DNA of 64,000 nucleotides from Symbiodinium natans (GCA_905221605.1 CAJNDS010002538.1:287501-351500); one strand, 5' to 3'; shown: positions 51,945-61,717, counted from the stretch's first letter. Translations and numbers: made by a program. Notes: generated by a model not told the origin, from the letters alone.

Positions 51945-52070
51945 GGTTTAGGGTGTTGGGTGTAGGGTTTGGGGTTTGGGGTTAAGGATTAGGGTGTAGG
52001 GTTTAGGGTTTAGGGTTTAGGGTTTAGGGTTTAGGGTTTAGGGTTTAGGGTTTAGGGTTTAGGGTTTAGG
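51945..52070 (+). repeat. TTTAGGG tract in a GT2 intron
   Basis: About ten perfect units following degenerate ones. Confidence 0.9.
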
Positions 52071-52167
52071 GCGACTTCTCCACTTCGAACAACCGGAAGC
52101 TCCACAGCCGAAGCGCGCTGCTTCCAGAGGCTTGTGGCCCCATAGCCTGGGCTTCAGGAGCTCAGGC

Positions 52168-52226
52168 GTTTAGGGTTTAGGGTTTAGGGTTTAGGGTTTA
52201 GGGTTTAGGGTTTAGGGTTTAGGGTT
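52168..52226 (+). repeat. TTTAGGG array in a GT2 intron
   Basis: Eight contiguous units. Confidence 0.95.
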
Positions 52227-52425
52227 TTGTGGGTACCTTCTTTTCTCAAGATGCTGTTTGAGGTTAAGGGGCGGGGGTTCTACGAACAACCGAAAACCTA
52301 CATGCTCGGTGTGCTTAGGGAACAACCCTAGAGAATCCCCCCTACCCCTAAACCCTAAACACCCGAAACCATAAACCCTAAACACCCTAAACCCTAACCC
52401 CAACAACCAACGGCGAAGGGGTAGC

Positions 52426-52480
52426 CCTGGTCTCGCGCATGCCGGCCGGGAAAGAAGGTGCCAGGGGCGTACGTCATCAC
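52426..52480 (-). CDS. GT2 exon: VMTYAP segment
   Basis: Acceptor CCAAG/G, reading VMTYAPGTFFPGRHARDQ plus one base, GC donor (G/GCTACC). Phases match both neighbours. Corresponds to the acceptor-site strand before the RW motif. Confidence 0.75.
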
Positions 52481-52739
52481 CTTGGGGCAACTGCAGTAAC
52501 TCTTCAGCCATTAAGGGATCCCACGGTTTCGGGTTTAGGGTCTAGAGTTTAGGGTTTCGGGTTAAGGGTTTAGGGATCCTGGGGGCGAGACAAACCTCAG
52601 GGTCGACCAAGATGCCCCAAAAGCAAAAACAAAATCCTCACCGAGGCTTCGTCCGGGTGCGGACACATGGAATCTTCGCAGCTGGGGGTTGAAATGTAGG
52701 GTGGGGCGCCTAAAGCTCCCAACCCCGAAACCTGGAGAG

Positions 52740-52895
52740 TTTTGAACCCCTCGGCCCGGACACTCAACCCTAAACCCTAGACCCCCAAACCCCTAAACCC
52801 TCAACCCTCAACCCTAAACCCTAAACCCTAAACCCCTAAACCCTAAACCCTCGACCCTAAACCCTAAACCCCAAACCCCTAAACCCTAAACCCTG
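52740..52895 (-). repeat. CCCTAAA/CCCTCAA tract in a GT2 intron
   Basis: Mixed CCCTAAA, CCCCTAAA and CCCTCAA units. Confidence 0.9.
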
Positions 52896-52907
52896 ATGCC
52901 CAGCGGC

Positions 52908-52965
52908 GCAGCTTCTGAGCTCCTGCGCCATCCGCCGCTGCTTGAGGAGGTTGATGGTGCCGTTC
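52908..52965 (-). CDS. GT2 exon: after the ED motif
   Basis: Acceptor CCAGAG/G, reading NGTINLLKQRRMAQELRSC, GC donor (TGC/GCCGCT). It completes the Trp codon split by the previous GA-type intron. Confidence 0.7.
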
Positions 52966-52989
52966 CTCTGGTGGTTCTTTCAGGGTGTA

Positions 52990-53046
52990 GGGTCTTGGGG
53001 TTTCGGGTTTCGGGTTTCGGGTTTCGGGTTTCGGGTTTCGGGTTTT
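52990..53046 (+). repeat. TTTCGGG variant array
   Basis: Seven consecutive TTTCGGG units, a pure base-substituted version of the telomere-like heptamer. Confidence 0.9.
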
Positions 53047-53344
53047 GGAAGCAGATTTTCGGGTTGAAAAGCCCAGGGTTTCGGGCTTTTAGGGGTTTAG
53101 GCGCTTGGGGTGCTTGAGGGGCTTTAAGTTTAGGATTGCGGGGCTTCGTAGCCGATCCTCTACACAACATCTCCTGCTCCAAATTACTAGGTTGGGACTT
53201 CATCGTGTCACAAGACGCTGAACCCCAACCCCCAAACCCCCAAACCCTCAACCCTCAACCCTCAACCCTAAACCCTAAACCCTAAACCCTAAACCCTAAA
53301 CCCTAAACCCTAAACCCAGACCACAGCAAAGAGAGCCCAGCATC

Positions 53345-53379
53345 CAGTTGTCTTCGCCGAACGGCAGGAACGGATGTTC
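53345..53379 (-). CDS. GT2 exon: ED motif (PFGEDNW)
   Basis: Acceptor ATAGCAG/G, reading EHPFLPFGEDN plus two bases, then a GA donor (TG/GATGCT). The Glu-Asp pair includes the likely catalytic base of the enzyme. Confidence 0.75.
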
Positions 53380-53652
53380 CTGCTATGGGTAAAATGGGGA
53401 CCACGTTTCCCAAACCCTAAACCCTAAACCCTAAACCCTAAACCCTAACCCCGAAAGCCCTACACCTCCCCGCCCAACCCCTCGACCCTGAGCTTGAACC
53501 CCACTTTTCTCAGAACCATCATCACACAGAATAAGATCTCCTACTCCTACCCGAAGTCTGGCAACCATAAGCCCAAAGCTCTAAACCCTCAACCCTAACC
53601 CTAAACCCTAAACCCGAAACCCTAAACCCTAAACCCCCCCCCTGAAGCCCAC

Positions 53653-53741
53653 CTGCAGGGTCTCGGTGAAGGCCCTCCGCCGCCAGATCCCGATGATGCC
53701 ATGCTGAAACCAGACGGTGGAGTACATCGACTCAAACAAGC
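53653..53741 (-). CDS. GT2 exon: HGIIGIWRR segment
   Basis: Acceptor CCTAAG/GC, reading LFESMYSTVWFQHGIIGIWR then RRAFTETLQ, canonical GT donor (CAG/GTGGGC). This matches the conserved segment before the ED motif in chitin-synthase-like GT2 proteins. Confidence 0.8.
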
Positions 53742-53751
53742 CTTAGGAGAC

Positions 53752-53845
53752 GTTTAGGGTTTAGGGTTTAGGGTTCAGGGTTTAGGGTTTAGGGTTTAGG
53801 GTTTAGGGTTTAGGGTTTAGGGTTTAGGGTTTAGGGTTTAGGGCT
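53752..53845 (+). repeat. TTTAGGG array in a GT2 intron
   Basis: About thirteen units, one TTCAGGG, starting only about 10 bp from the acceptor of the exon at 53741. Confidence 0.95.
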
Positions 53846-54232
53846 GACATCTGTTGGCGACTTCGTAGGGTGTTGTGCTTCGGGCGGACAACGACCCTTC
53901 AACCCCCCTGAAACGCCCCATAACGAAACCTTGGACCCCAAACTCGAACCCCGGAGATTACATCCCTAAACCCAAATCATCCCAAATCCCTGAGCCTCCT
54001 TCACCCCGAACCGTATAAGCCCTATAAACCCTGTAAACCCGATAAACCTTCTCAAAACCGAACTCGTTAAGTTTAGGTCTTTCTGATGTACCTCCTCGCG
54101 CTGCGGCCGGACCGGCTGCTTTGAAACCCCTTAAACTAAGCCTTAAACCCCTTAAACCCTCAACCCGAAACCCTAAACCCTAAACCCTAAACCCTAAACC
54201 CCCCCCCCAACATCTCAAGGCCCAGCGGCGGC

Positions 54233-54280
54233 ACTGGGAGATGCGGCGGAACTCCCAGTCGACCAGGCGCTGCACCACGC
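54233..54280 (-). CDS. GT2 exon: VQRLVDWEF segment
   Basis: Acceptor TCAAAG/GC, reading VVQRLVDWEFRRISQ plus one base, GC donor (T/GCCGCC). Phase-consistent with both neighbours. Confidence 0.75.
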
Positions 54281-54551
54281 CTTTGAGGGGTTTGAGGGGT
54301 TTGAGGGGTTTAGGGTTCAGGGTTTAGGGTTTAGGGTTTAGGGTTAGGGCTTAGGGTTCACCAAGTTGGGATGTTCACTGGGCACCGGAAGGGTTTGTAG
54401 GGTTTAGGGTTCAGGGCTTGGGGTTCAGGGCTTGGGGTTTGGGGCTTGGGGTTTGGGGTTTGGGATTCAGGGTGTAAGGTTTAGGGGATTTAGGGTTATT
54501 GGGGTGTAGGGGGATTTGGGGGTTGAAGGGTTTTGGTGTTTAAGATATCTC

Positions 54552-54591
54552 GGGATTTGTTAAGCCGTATGGGACTCACAAAGTCCACGGC
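54552..54591 (-). CDS. GT2 exon: SPIRLN segment
   Basis: Acceptor GCAAAAG/G, reading AVDFVSPIRLNKS plus one base, then a GA donor (C/GAGATA). It corresponds to the FPI segment after the DDD motif in GT2 synthases. Confidence 0.65.
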
Positions 54592-55565
54592 CTTTTGCCC
54601 CGCAACAACTCTGGGAGTCTTTGTACACCGTATCGCTAAACCCTAATTCAACCCTAAACCCTGAGCCCGACTCTCTACTCGCCCCATCGAAGACGCCTGG
54701 AAGCTTCAGGGGTATCTAGAGGCTGTCGGACGTAAGACTCAGGGCTGAGGGCTTGCGAGCTCTTCAGACCCTTGAGCCCTAAACAAGCCTAGGGCTTCTG
54801 AAGTTCCAAGAGCCCACCGAACCCTAAGTTTCCCTAAGAGCCCCCCCAACCCTCGCCCCAAACCCTACGCGCAGCCCCAAGCCGAACATTGCAAGCGCCT
54901 GCAACTGAAGCTACGGAAGGCCAAGGAAGATCGGGGGTGGGGTTAGAGGGCGTTCAGATTCTGCATCGCGCTACGCTGGATATACCTGAATACGCGCTCC
55001 CCATACCTAGGTAGCCTGAAACTTGCCCTTCAACCCAAAACCCCCACACCCCAAACTTAAATGTTAGCGTATATGACCCAGCAACAGGGCGGCTAAACTC
55101 TGAACCCTGAACCCGAAACCCTAAGCCCCTTCGTCCCTTAACGACCTGCCTGTGGGACGCATGCGGATGCCATACGACACACCATGAATTCCTGGGTGGG
55201 ACTGCTTGAAAATCAAGGTTGACAAAGGAGTCCCTCTGCTTCTTGGAAGTCGGACAAGACTTTGAGTTGTTCACTATTCTTGAAAAATAGTATCTTGCAA
55301 TGGAAGTTTGAGAGATTGAGCCAGACATAGATGTTCATATTGAACCAAAAAGTGCATTTATCATCGTGGGCCTCCCAAAACTCGGCCCTCCGCCCCCACA
55401 CGTTGCAGGGTGAGGGTTTAGTGCTTAGGTGTGCTTGCGGGTTTAGGGGGTTCGGGTTTAGGGGTGAGGGGTTTTGGGTTAAGAGTTTCGGGCTTAGGGT
55501 ACCCGAACCACCCGACAGCCAAAAGCACCGTTCGAGCGCCCCTTCTCGGCCGAGCGTCGTGGATC

Positions 55566-55646
55566 CTTCCAGACGGCCTCGTCGAACACGAAGTCGTCGG
55601 GCAGCTCAGTGTCGTCGTCGACGTGCATGATGTACCTGGTAGGTTT
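55566..55646 (-). CDS. GT2 exon: DDD motif (HVDDDTELP)
   Basis: Acceptor GCCTAAG/A, reading KPTRYIMHVDDDTELPDDFV then FDEAVWK, GA donor (AAG/GATCCA). The Asp triplet is the metal- and nucleotide-sugar-binding motif of GT2. Confidence 0.8.
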
Positions 55647-55667
55647 CTTAGGCTTGCGTAAGGCCTT

Positions 55668-55775
55668 GAACCCTAAACCCTAAACCCTAAACCCACCCTA
55701 AACCCTAAACCCCAAACCCTAAACCCCAAAAACCCTAAAACCTGAACCCCGAACCCTGAACCCCTAAACCTCACA
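55668..55775 (-). repeat. CCCTAAA tract in a GT2 intron
   Basis: CCCTAAA with CCCCAAA, CCCTAAAA and CCCTGAA variants; the entire intron between two exons is largely this tract. Confidence 0.9.
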
Positions 55776-55794
55776 AGGGGCCGAGGGGCTTTAC

Positions 55795-55849
55795 CTCCTC
55801 CGGCATCAGAGACAGGCCCTTCCAGAGCGCGTTGGCCTTGTGTCCAATC
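55795..55849 (-). CDS. GT2 exon: GHKANAL segment
   Basis: Acceptor AGCCCAG/G, reading IGHKANALWKGLSLMPEE, canonical donor GTAAAG. Equivalent to the GxKxxAL segment before DDD. Confidence 0.8.
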
Positions 55850-56169
55850 CTGGGCTCTCAGAACTGAACCTTGGAACCCCGAAGGTTTAGGGTTTAGGCT
55901 TTAGGATTGAGGGTTTAGGGTTTATTGGCTTTGGGGTTTCGGGTGCTCCTGTGAGGGCTTCTTATGATTGGGCTTGTAAGGATCCGTGAAGAACAAGCAT
56001 CCCTCAACCCCCATGGAGGTTTTCTGAGGGGGGGGGGGGGGGGGGGTTCCTCAACTTGGTGGGTTTCACGGCTTAGCGGTTTGGAGCTTATGGGTTCAGG
56101 ACTTGCATCCACGGGCTCTGATGAGGGTTCCATGGGGTTTAGGGATTTCGGGTCTCCTCCTCCGGCTGC

Positions 56170-56273
56170 GTGCCAGGTGGCGGCAGCCAGACATACTGCA
56201 CCTTCGCACTCAGTGCCTTCAGCACCTCACGGGTGTCGTCCAGGGGGTGCACGCTGCACCCATTGTCCACCAC
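56170..56273 (-). CDS. GT2 exon: VVDNG nucleotide-binding segment
   Basis: Acceptor TGGCAAG/G, reading VVDNGCSVHPLDDTREVLKA then LSAKVQYVWLPPPG plus two bases, GC donor (AC/GCAGCC). First Asp motif of the GT-A fold. Confidence 0.8.
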
Positions 56274-56543
56274 CTTGCCAGAGCCCTCTCTGCCCCAGAA
56301 AATCTCCCCCAATCCCCTTAAGGGCCCCCCCGAAAAGATGGAAGCTTTAGGAAAAAAGGCCTCCAGGGCTTCCCGTGCCTCCCCACAACAAGGAAACCCC
56401 AAAAACCCCCAAACCCTTAGCAGGGATCCAGGGGTTTCGCTGTATAGGCTTTGTGCTCTAGGACCTTTGATCCTAAACCCGAAACCCTGAACCCTAAACC
56501 TTGATCCTCTGAAAATCCTGAAGCCATTTCTTTGCCAAGAAGC

Positions 56544-56606
56544 GATGATGTGCTCGGGCTCGAGGTACATCAGCAGCGAAGCCACCGTATCTGCAATCTC
56601 TGCTGC
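56544..56606 (-). CDS. GT2 exon: first helix after IVPCH
   Basis: Acceptor TTCTCAG/G, reading AAEIADTVASLLMYLEPEHI then I, GC donor (ATC/GCTTCT). Joins HRS of the previous exon to VVDNG of the next. Confidence 0.8.
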
Positions 56607-56776
56607 CTGAGAATCCATAAACTCAATGCCTGAAACCCCCGAACCCTAAGCCCTAAATCATTTTTCTCAAGTACAAGGATACGTAACCCTATCATAACTT
56701 CTGAGTTTAAGTCCTTCAACAAAGAACCCAGAAAACCGCCTAAACCCGACGATCCGGTCCATGCGGCCGCAGGTGC

Positions 56777-56845
56777 ACTCCGGTGGCAGGGCACAATGCA
56801 GCCGATTTCCCGCAGGTATGCGGGGTCGTGCGGTGTCGCAGGTCC
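56777..56845 (-). CDS. GT2 exon: start of the catalytic domain (IVPCHRS)
   Basis: Acceptor CGGACAG/G, reading GPATPHDPAYLREIGCIVPC then HRS, GC donor (AGT/GCACCT). The first beta-strand of the GT-A fold. Upstream N-terminal exons were not identified. Confidence 0.7.
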
Positions 56846-56979
56846 CTGTCCGGCCAGAGCGCCAGGAGGTACATCAGAACGTCCTAAACTCAAGGACGTC
56901 CAGCGTCGAATAACTTAGAGTTTATAGGGTTGACAGGGTTGACAGGCTCTCGGGTTTATGCGGTTCGTGGGGTCTATAG

Positions 56980-57215
56980 GGACTTTGGCTTCAGGGGCCT
57001 CCCAAGTCCCGCAACCGAAGAAGCCCCCAAGTCCCCAAACCCACCTCCCCCCGCCCACACCAAAATGCAAAAAAAAAATAACACAAGCCCAGCTCGGGCT
57101 CCACCACCAAGTGTAGGACCGGCAGCAGGTGCAACCAAGAGCACCAGGGCGTCAGAAACGCGACGAAAGTGGCCCAGGCAGTGGCGAGGCCCCTCAGAGA
57201 GGTGTCCCATCAGAG
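56980..57215 (-). other. Possible 5' region of the GT2 gene
   Basis: Minus frame reads GHFRRVSDALVLLVAPAAGP and stays open into an A/T-run, but splice signals to 56845 are not found. Coding status uncertain. Confidence 0.25.
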
Positions 57216-57294
57216 TGCTTGAGGTTCAGGGCTTCGGGGGTACCAAAGTCCAGTTCTCCCTTAGCAAGGAGCAGTCTGCCACAATTTCAGGGCC

Positions 57295-57365
57295 CTAAAC
57301 CCTAAACCCTAAACCCTAAACCCTAAACCCTAAACCCTAGACCCTAGACCCTAGACCCTAGACCT
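57295..57365 (-). repeat. CCCTAAA to CCCTAGA tract
   Basis: Seven CCCTAAA followed by five CCCTAGA units. Confidence 0.9.
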
Positions 57366-57431
57366 CGACCCGGGGGATGGTGGAGTGGCTTCGCGGGTCC
57401 AGCTGCCTCTGAATACCCTGGTCCCTTGCAT

Positions 57432-57506
57432 GAAACATTGAACAGCCCACTGTTTTTGATTTGGATTTAAAATCCAAATCAAAAACAGTGGGCTATTCAA
57501 TGTTTC
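57432..57506. repeat. 75-bp near-perfect palindrome
   Basis: Arms 57432-57468 and 57470-57506 (37 bp each) are complementary with a single mismatch and a 1-nt centre (start GAAACATTGAACAGCCCACT). No loop, no ORF. It abuts a TTTAGGG tract on the right. Confidence 0.95.
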
Positions 57507-57689
57507 AATTTAGGGTTTAGGGTTTAGGGTTTAGGTTTAAGGTTTGGGGATAGCCCCGGAGCCTTCCCAGGATTCACGGTTTGGGGCTTCATATGCCCTG
57601 TTGGTCTTCATGGGTCACACCGAATGTCAAAAGCAAATGACATCGATGTGTATCAAAACGCCAAAAGTCATACAACATGAGCATGAACC

Positions 57690-57748
57690 AGGGTTTAGGG
57701 TTTAGGGTTTGGGGTTTAGGGTTTAGGGTTTAGGGTTTAGGGTTAAGC
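57690..57748 (+). repeat. TTTAGGG tract
   Basis: Eight units, one TTTGGGG. Confidence 0.9.
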
Positions 57749-57938
57749 CTCTGGAGTTCAAGGTGTACGGTTTAGGTTAAAATTTGCAGCCGCAGCTCGT
57801 GGCCGCCAATGCCAGCAACGAGTACCAGGCAATCACGCGGGATCTGGTCGGGCGGCTTTAAGGTTTCGGGTATAGGCTATAGGGTATATTTGGGTATAGG
57901 GTATTTGGGTTTAGGGTTTAGGGAGTATTTAGGATATG

Positions 57939-58043
57939 TATTTGGAGGCTCATGGGTATGTGTAAGTAGGGCAGAAGGTATGGGATAACTATAACTTAGG
58001 GTACTTATGACCCGATTCACAAGGATCTCTGAAACTCCAAGTA
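57939..58043. mobile_element. MITE-like element, family 2
   Basis: TATTTGGAGGCTCATGGGTA and TCTGAAACTCCAAGTA ends, with the internal GTACTTATGACC seen in other copies. Confidence 0.55.
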
Positions 58044-58413
58044 GGGGCGGGGGGGGAGAATGCACAGCTCAATAAGCTTCCGTCCGCACTGGCGAGGGAT
58101 TTGTGGTGTTAAACCCAGGATATCAAAACAACATGGCCCATGATGGTGAAAGGTCCCTGATTATTTGGAAAGGGACGATTCACATTGGGGGAGTTGTGTT
58201 GAAAGCAAGTAGGACTCAAGGCCTTGAGCCACCCCAGATCACCGAAACCCAGGAAAGCCCCGAAGGCCTCTCAGTGCCCAGGTATGCCCAAAGCTCGGAA
58301 AGCCTCCCTCACCAGTGCCGACCAAAACCTGGTTCCCCTTTGGGGCTGTAAAGAAATCGCGGCCGAAATATAAAAAAAAAAAAAACATATCAGGGGAGCC
58401 TCGTCTCCAGGTC

Positions 58414-58492
58414 CTGCCCCTTGCAGACCCGGTAGAGCAGTGAAGGGTGCGATGGCGGCTCCGCCCTATGGAGGGCCCGTTCCGTGTAGAAG
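58414..58492 (-). CDS. Probable exon, minus strand
   Basis: Acceptor GGTATAG/C, 26 codons (FYTERALHRAEPPSHPSLLY then RVCKGQ), then a GA donor (CAG/GACCTG). Protein-like; it may belong to the gene upstream of the GT2 gene or to its 5' part. Confidence 0.45.
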
Positions 58493-58546
58493 CTATACCT
58501 CGCAAGGGGAGTGTTCGGAGCAGACAGGCACCCTCAAGCTACAGAG

Positions 58547-58649
58547 CTTGGGATGTTCCCCCTTGTACCAAGAGTCCCTAATCGGGATTGTCGTGCCCCC
58601 TTTTTCAGGTTCCCTATTAAGGACTGATAGTATAAGGGAGCATCCCAAG
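58547..58649. mobile_element. MITE-like element, family 1
   Basis: CTTGGGATGTTCCCCCTTGT pairs with ATAAGGGAGCATCCCAAG; inner CTAATCGGGATT / TTCCCTATTAAGGACT pair. One of the best preserved copies. Confidence 0.7.
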
Positions 58650-58799
58650 GCTTAGGACAATTGAGGAGAAGTTAGACTGCTAGCTCACTTGCATTTACCG
58701 AGAATAGGGGGTGGAAAGGCCCGCAGATACCCGCAAAAAATAGATATGAATCCCGAATGTAAACAAGCCAGGGGGTACCCAAACCCCTACACCCCTAAA

Positions 58800-58870
58800 C
58801 CCAGAAAACCCCTAAACCCTAAACCCTAAATCCTAACCCTAAACCCTAAACCCTAAACCCTAAACCCTTA
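58800..58870 (-). repeat. CCCTAAA tract
   Basis: About nine units. Confidence 0.9.
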
Positions 58871-59038
58871 CCTATTTGGGACATACCACTTGCATCCGGG
58901 AATCGGCTTGACCTCTTCGATGGCACCATCCTCCAAGGCACCAAAAAACATCAAAAAACTTTTTAAAACTAAAACAATCCCAACAACTAAACCCTAAACC
59001 AAACCTTCAATAAACCCCCTTTTCAAATCAAATAAAAA

Positions 59039-59060
59039 CATATATATATATATATATATA
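59039..59060. repeat. (TA)n
   Basis: Eleven alternating TA dinucleotides directly against the CCCTCAA array. Confidence 0.95.
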
Positions 59061-59247
<187 letters not shown>

Positions 59248-59375
59248 TAAACCCTAAGCCCTAAACCCTAAGCCCTACCCCAATAAACCCAAAACCCCAA
59301 ACCCCAAACCCCAAACCCTAAACCCTAAACCCTAAACCCTAAACCCTAAACCCTAAACCCTAAACCTAAACCCTG
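59248..59375 (-). repeat. CCCTAAA tract
   Basis: CCCTAAA with CCCTAAG and CCCCAAA units, continuous with the CCCTCAA array. Confidence 0.9.
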
Positions 59376-59407
59376 AACTTGCCCTACACCCCAACCCACA
59401 AGAGAAG

Positions 59408-59468
59408 CCTTCAGCGGCAGGTCTTCCCGAAGCTTCGCGGGCGCGGCCCGGAGGTGGCCAGTCTGTGA
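59408..59468 (-). CDS. Exon-like island, minus strand
   Basis: Minus frame reads TGHLRAAPAKLREDLPLK before a GC donor (AAG/GCTTCT). Lies between a CCCTAAA and a TTTAGGG tract. Confidence 0.4.
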
Positions 59469-59484
59469 AAGGCAAGAGCGGGCT

Positions 59485-59748
59485 TAGGGTTTAGGGTTTA
59501 GGGTTTAGGGTTTAGGGTTTAGGGTTTAGGGTTTAGGGTTTAGGGTTTAGGGTTTAGGGTTTAGGGTTTAGGGTTTAGGGTTGAGGGTTTAGGGTTGAGG
59601 GTTTAGGGTTTAGGGTTTAGGGTTTAAGGTTTAGGGTTTCGGGTTTAGGGTTTAGGGTTTAGGGTTTAGGGTTTAGGGTTTAGGGCTTAGGGCTTAGGGC
59701 TTGGGTTTGGGGTTTAGGGTTTAGGGTTTAGGGTTAGGGTTTCGGGTC
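59485..59748 (+). repeat. Long TTTAGGG tract
   Basis: About thirteen perfect units, then TTGAGGG, TTTCGGG and CTTAGGG variants. Confidence 0.95.
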
Positions 59749-59823
59749 ATTCAGCATTCGAAGCTTGCGGCTTTGTCATGCTTTCGTGATGCCCTTTCCG
59801 ACAAAGGCGTTGCAACCCCAACA

Positions 59824-59993
59824 CTGAAACCCATCAACTGAAAGCCAAACATTGCGATCTTCCCAACATTGCGATCTTCCCCCTTCTACAAACAGTCCCG
59901 AATAGGGATGATAAGAGGGGGTCCTCTATTCCCTATTAAGGACTTTTCATAGAAGGGGGAACATCCCAACTGAAACCCATCCACTGAAAGTCT
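59824..59993. mobile_element. MITE-like element, family 1, flanked by a long direct repeat
   Basis: The element (about 59867-59970) lies between two copies of CTGAAACCCATC(A/C)ACTGAAAG (59825 and 59970). A further 17-bp CATTGCGATCTTCCC duplication precedes it. The flanking repeat is far longer than a usual target-site duplication. Confidence 0.6.
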
Positions 59994-60059
59994 AACCGGA
60001 AGAGACAAGACAACAAAAGTTAAAATGTCACAAGCGCCGTACGAGGCCCCCGAAAGTAG

Positions 60060-60340
60060 CCGAAGCTGAACTGCTGTGTGGGGTTCAAGTTTAGAGTTGA
60101 GGGTTTAGAGTTTAGGCTTTAGGGTTTAGGGTTTGGGGTTTGGGGTTTAGGGTTTAGGGTTTAGGGTTTAGGGGGTTTAAGGCTTCAGAGGTTTAGGGGT
60201 TCCGGGCAAAAGCCATGCCTTTGGGCCGCCCACAGAGCAGCAGAAGGGAAGCTCGCGCATGTGTGCGATGCATGGGGGACTTTACGAAGATCAGGTTTTA
60301 GGGTTTAGGGTTTAGGGGTTTAGGGTTTAGGGTTAAGGGC
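60060..60340. repeat. TTTAGGG tracts around a 90-bp island
   Basis: Tracts at 60095-60200 and 60295-60340. The island (60205-60292) is open on the minus strand (HRTHARASLLLLCGRPKG), exon status uncertain. Confidence 0.7.
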
Positions 60341-60359
60341 TTAGGTAGAAGGTCCCAAA

Positions 60360-61610
60360 GAAGGTACCCACTAATTAGGATGAACTCGTTTGGCCCTGCA
60401 ACTCCAAAAATTACGCGTTGTTTCGGCGGCAGTTGCTCAAGAGCCTGCAAGTACCGACATCAACCGACTGGCCGAAACGCAGCATGATGAAGACATGCGC
60501 TCTGAGCCACCACAAGCTGCAATTTGAGTCTGCGCATGCAGGGCCAATATCCTTTCACATCACCAGCCTCCTTCAGGCGACATGGACAAACCGAACAGAT
60601 TGAGCATCCCTTCGTTTGTTAAAATACCTCAAGTCCCTACCAGCCATGCAAAAATGACCCCAGCAGAGCACAGCACCCTCTCAGCTTTAGCAGGGTGTCC
60701 CCCGGAGCTTTGTGGCGTTTCAGAGAATGCGCAAGTGCTAGCGCTTGCATAGAAAAAACTGATCTTCTATGTTGCACTGGGAAGCCTGTCTTTCTTGAGA
60801 AACACACGCCTCTTCTGCCCTGCGCGCTCGATCTCTCGACAAACTCCGAAGTCTGCGAAGTGGACGAATAGAGGATGGGTGATGCTTGTGATGAGTGATC
60901 GTGATAAGTCACAAAACCGTAAACCCTAAACCCTAAACCCTAAACACCCAACCCTAAAGAGGAAGGGTGCTCTCAGAGATCCGTTCCGTGAGTCACCCAA
61001 CATAGTGTCAGCAGTAGGGGTGCTGCAACGCGCCTTTCAAATTCGTCCTTCTGTTCTCGAGGACTGCGCTGTGCTATCTGCGCTAGTAGGACACATTGGC
61101 CTGTCGATGTGTGCTGACCCCAGGCATCACTCAGTGACCGGTAAAACCCTTAAACCCGTACAAACTCCTATAAACTCCGAAGCCCCAATAAAACCCTTAA
61201 ACCCTTATAAACCCCAACGCCCCCAAAAGCACTGAAACCCCTATACAGTTAGAAGACTCCTTGCCCATTTTGCACATTTTGGGCGATGACATCCGCAAGA
61301 CGGGGCAAACTGATGGCGAAGGTTTGTAAGGACAAGACACCTCAAAGATCTTTGGCTGCACTCTATTTGGTGGCAATGCAGACTTATGACGTCAGGTCGA
61401 ATGAACGCTGAGAGACAGTGCGCCCAGTTCTAGCACTAATGAGACCAGTTGCTGGACTCAAACGGGTCCACAGGGACCAATTAGGTTTTGCCACTCGGCT
61501 CTGAGTCGGTCCCCCAAGCATCGATGGCTCCAGTGGTGACGAGCGTCTTCCTGGCAGCACGCTTGGGCCGAGAAGCATTGTTCAAAGCATCAGAGATGCC
61601 GTGACGTGCT
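60360..61610. other. Repeat-poor region, no firm exon
   Basis: Only short CCCTAAA (60918-60945) and CCCTTATAAA-like (61145-61240) stretches interrupt it. Open frames of 60-90 codons occur on both strands without recognisable motifs. Confidence 0.3.
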
Positions 61611-61616
61611 CAATCG

Positions 61617-61717
61617 TCAATCTTCGTAACCTTGGTCAATGCAAACCGCCAATTCAAAAGCCGAGGGGCTCGAAGGCATAGCGTTCCTCAGGATTTGAGC
61701 CACTTCTTCCGGAGTTC
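61617..61717 (-). CDS. Probable terminal exon, minus strand
   Basis: A good acceptor (CATTTGCAG/GA) leads into 32 codons (TPEEVAQILRNAMPSSPSAF then ELAVCIDQGYED) and TGA at 61617. The frame continues 5' of the acceptor but in proline-rich low-complexity sequence. It may be the 3' exon of the gene represented by the frame at 62430-62810. Confidence 0.45.

Larger units (their letters stand above)
47137..56845 (-). other. Gene span: split GT2 membrane glycosyltransferase
   Basis: Thirteen minus-strand exons from 56845 to 51109 (the twelve to 51644 supported by GT2 motifs) join with matching phases and give, in order, IVPCHRS, VVDNG, GHKANAL, HVDDDTELP, the SPIRLN segment, HGIIGIWRR, PFGEDNWNG, VMTYAP and RW, the layout of family-2 processive synthases (chitin, hyaluronan, cellulose type). 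Exons for hydrophobic C-terminal segments and a stop at 47137 follow. The product should build a beta-linked polysaccharide at a membrane from a UDP-sugar; which sugar cannot be told. Introns hold telomere-like tracts and MITEs. The N-terminal exons upstream of 56845 are unresolved. Confidence 0.75.
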
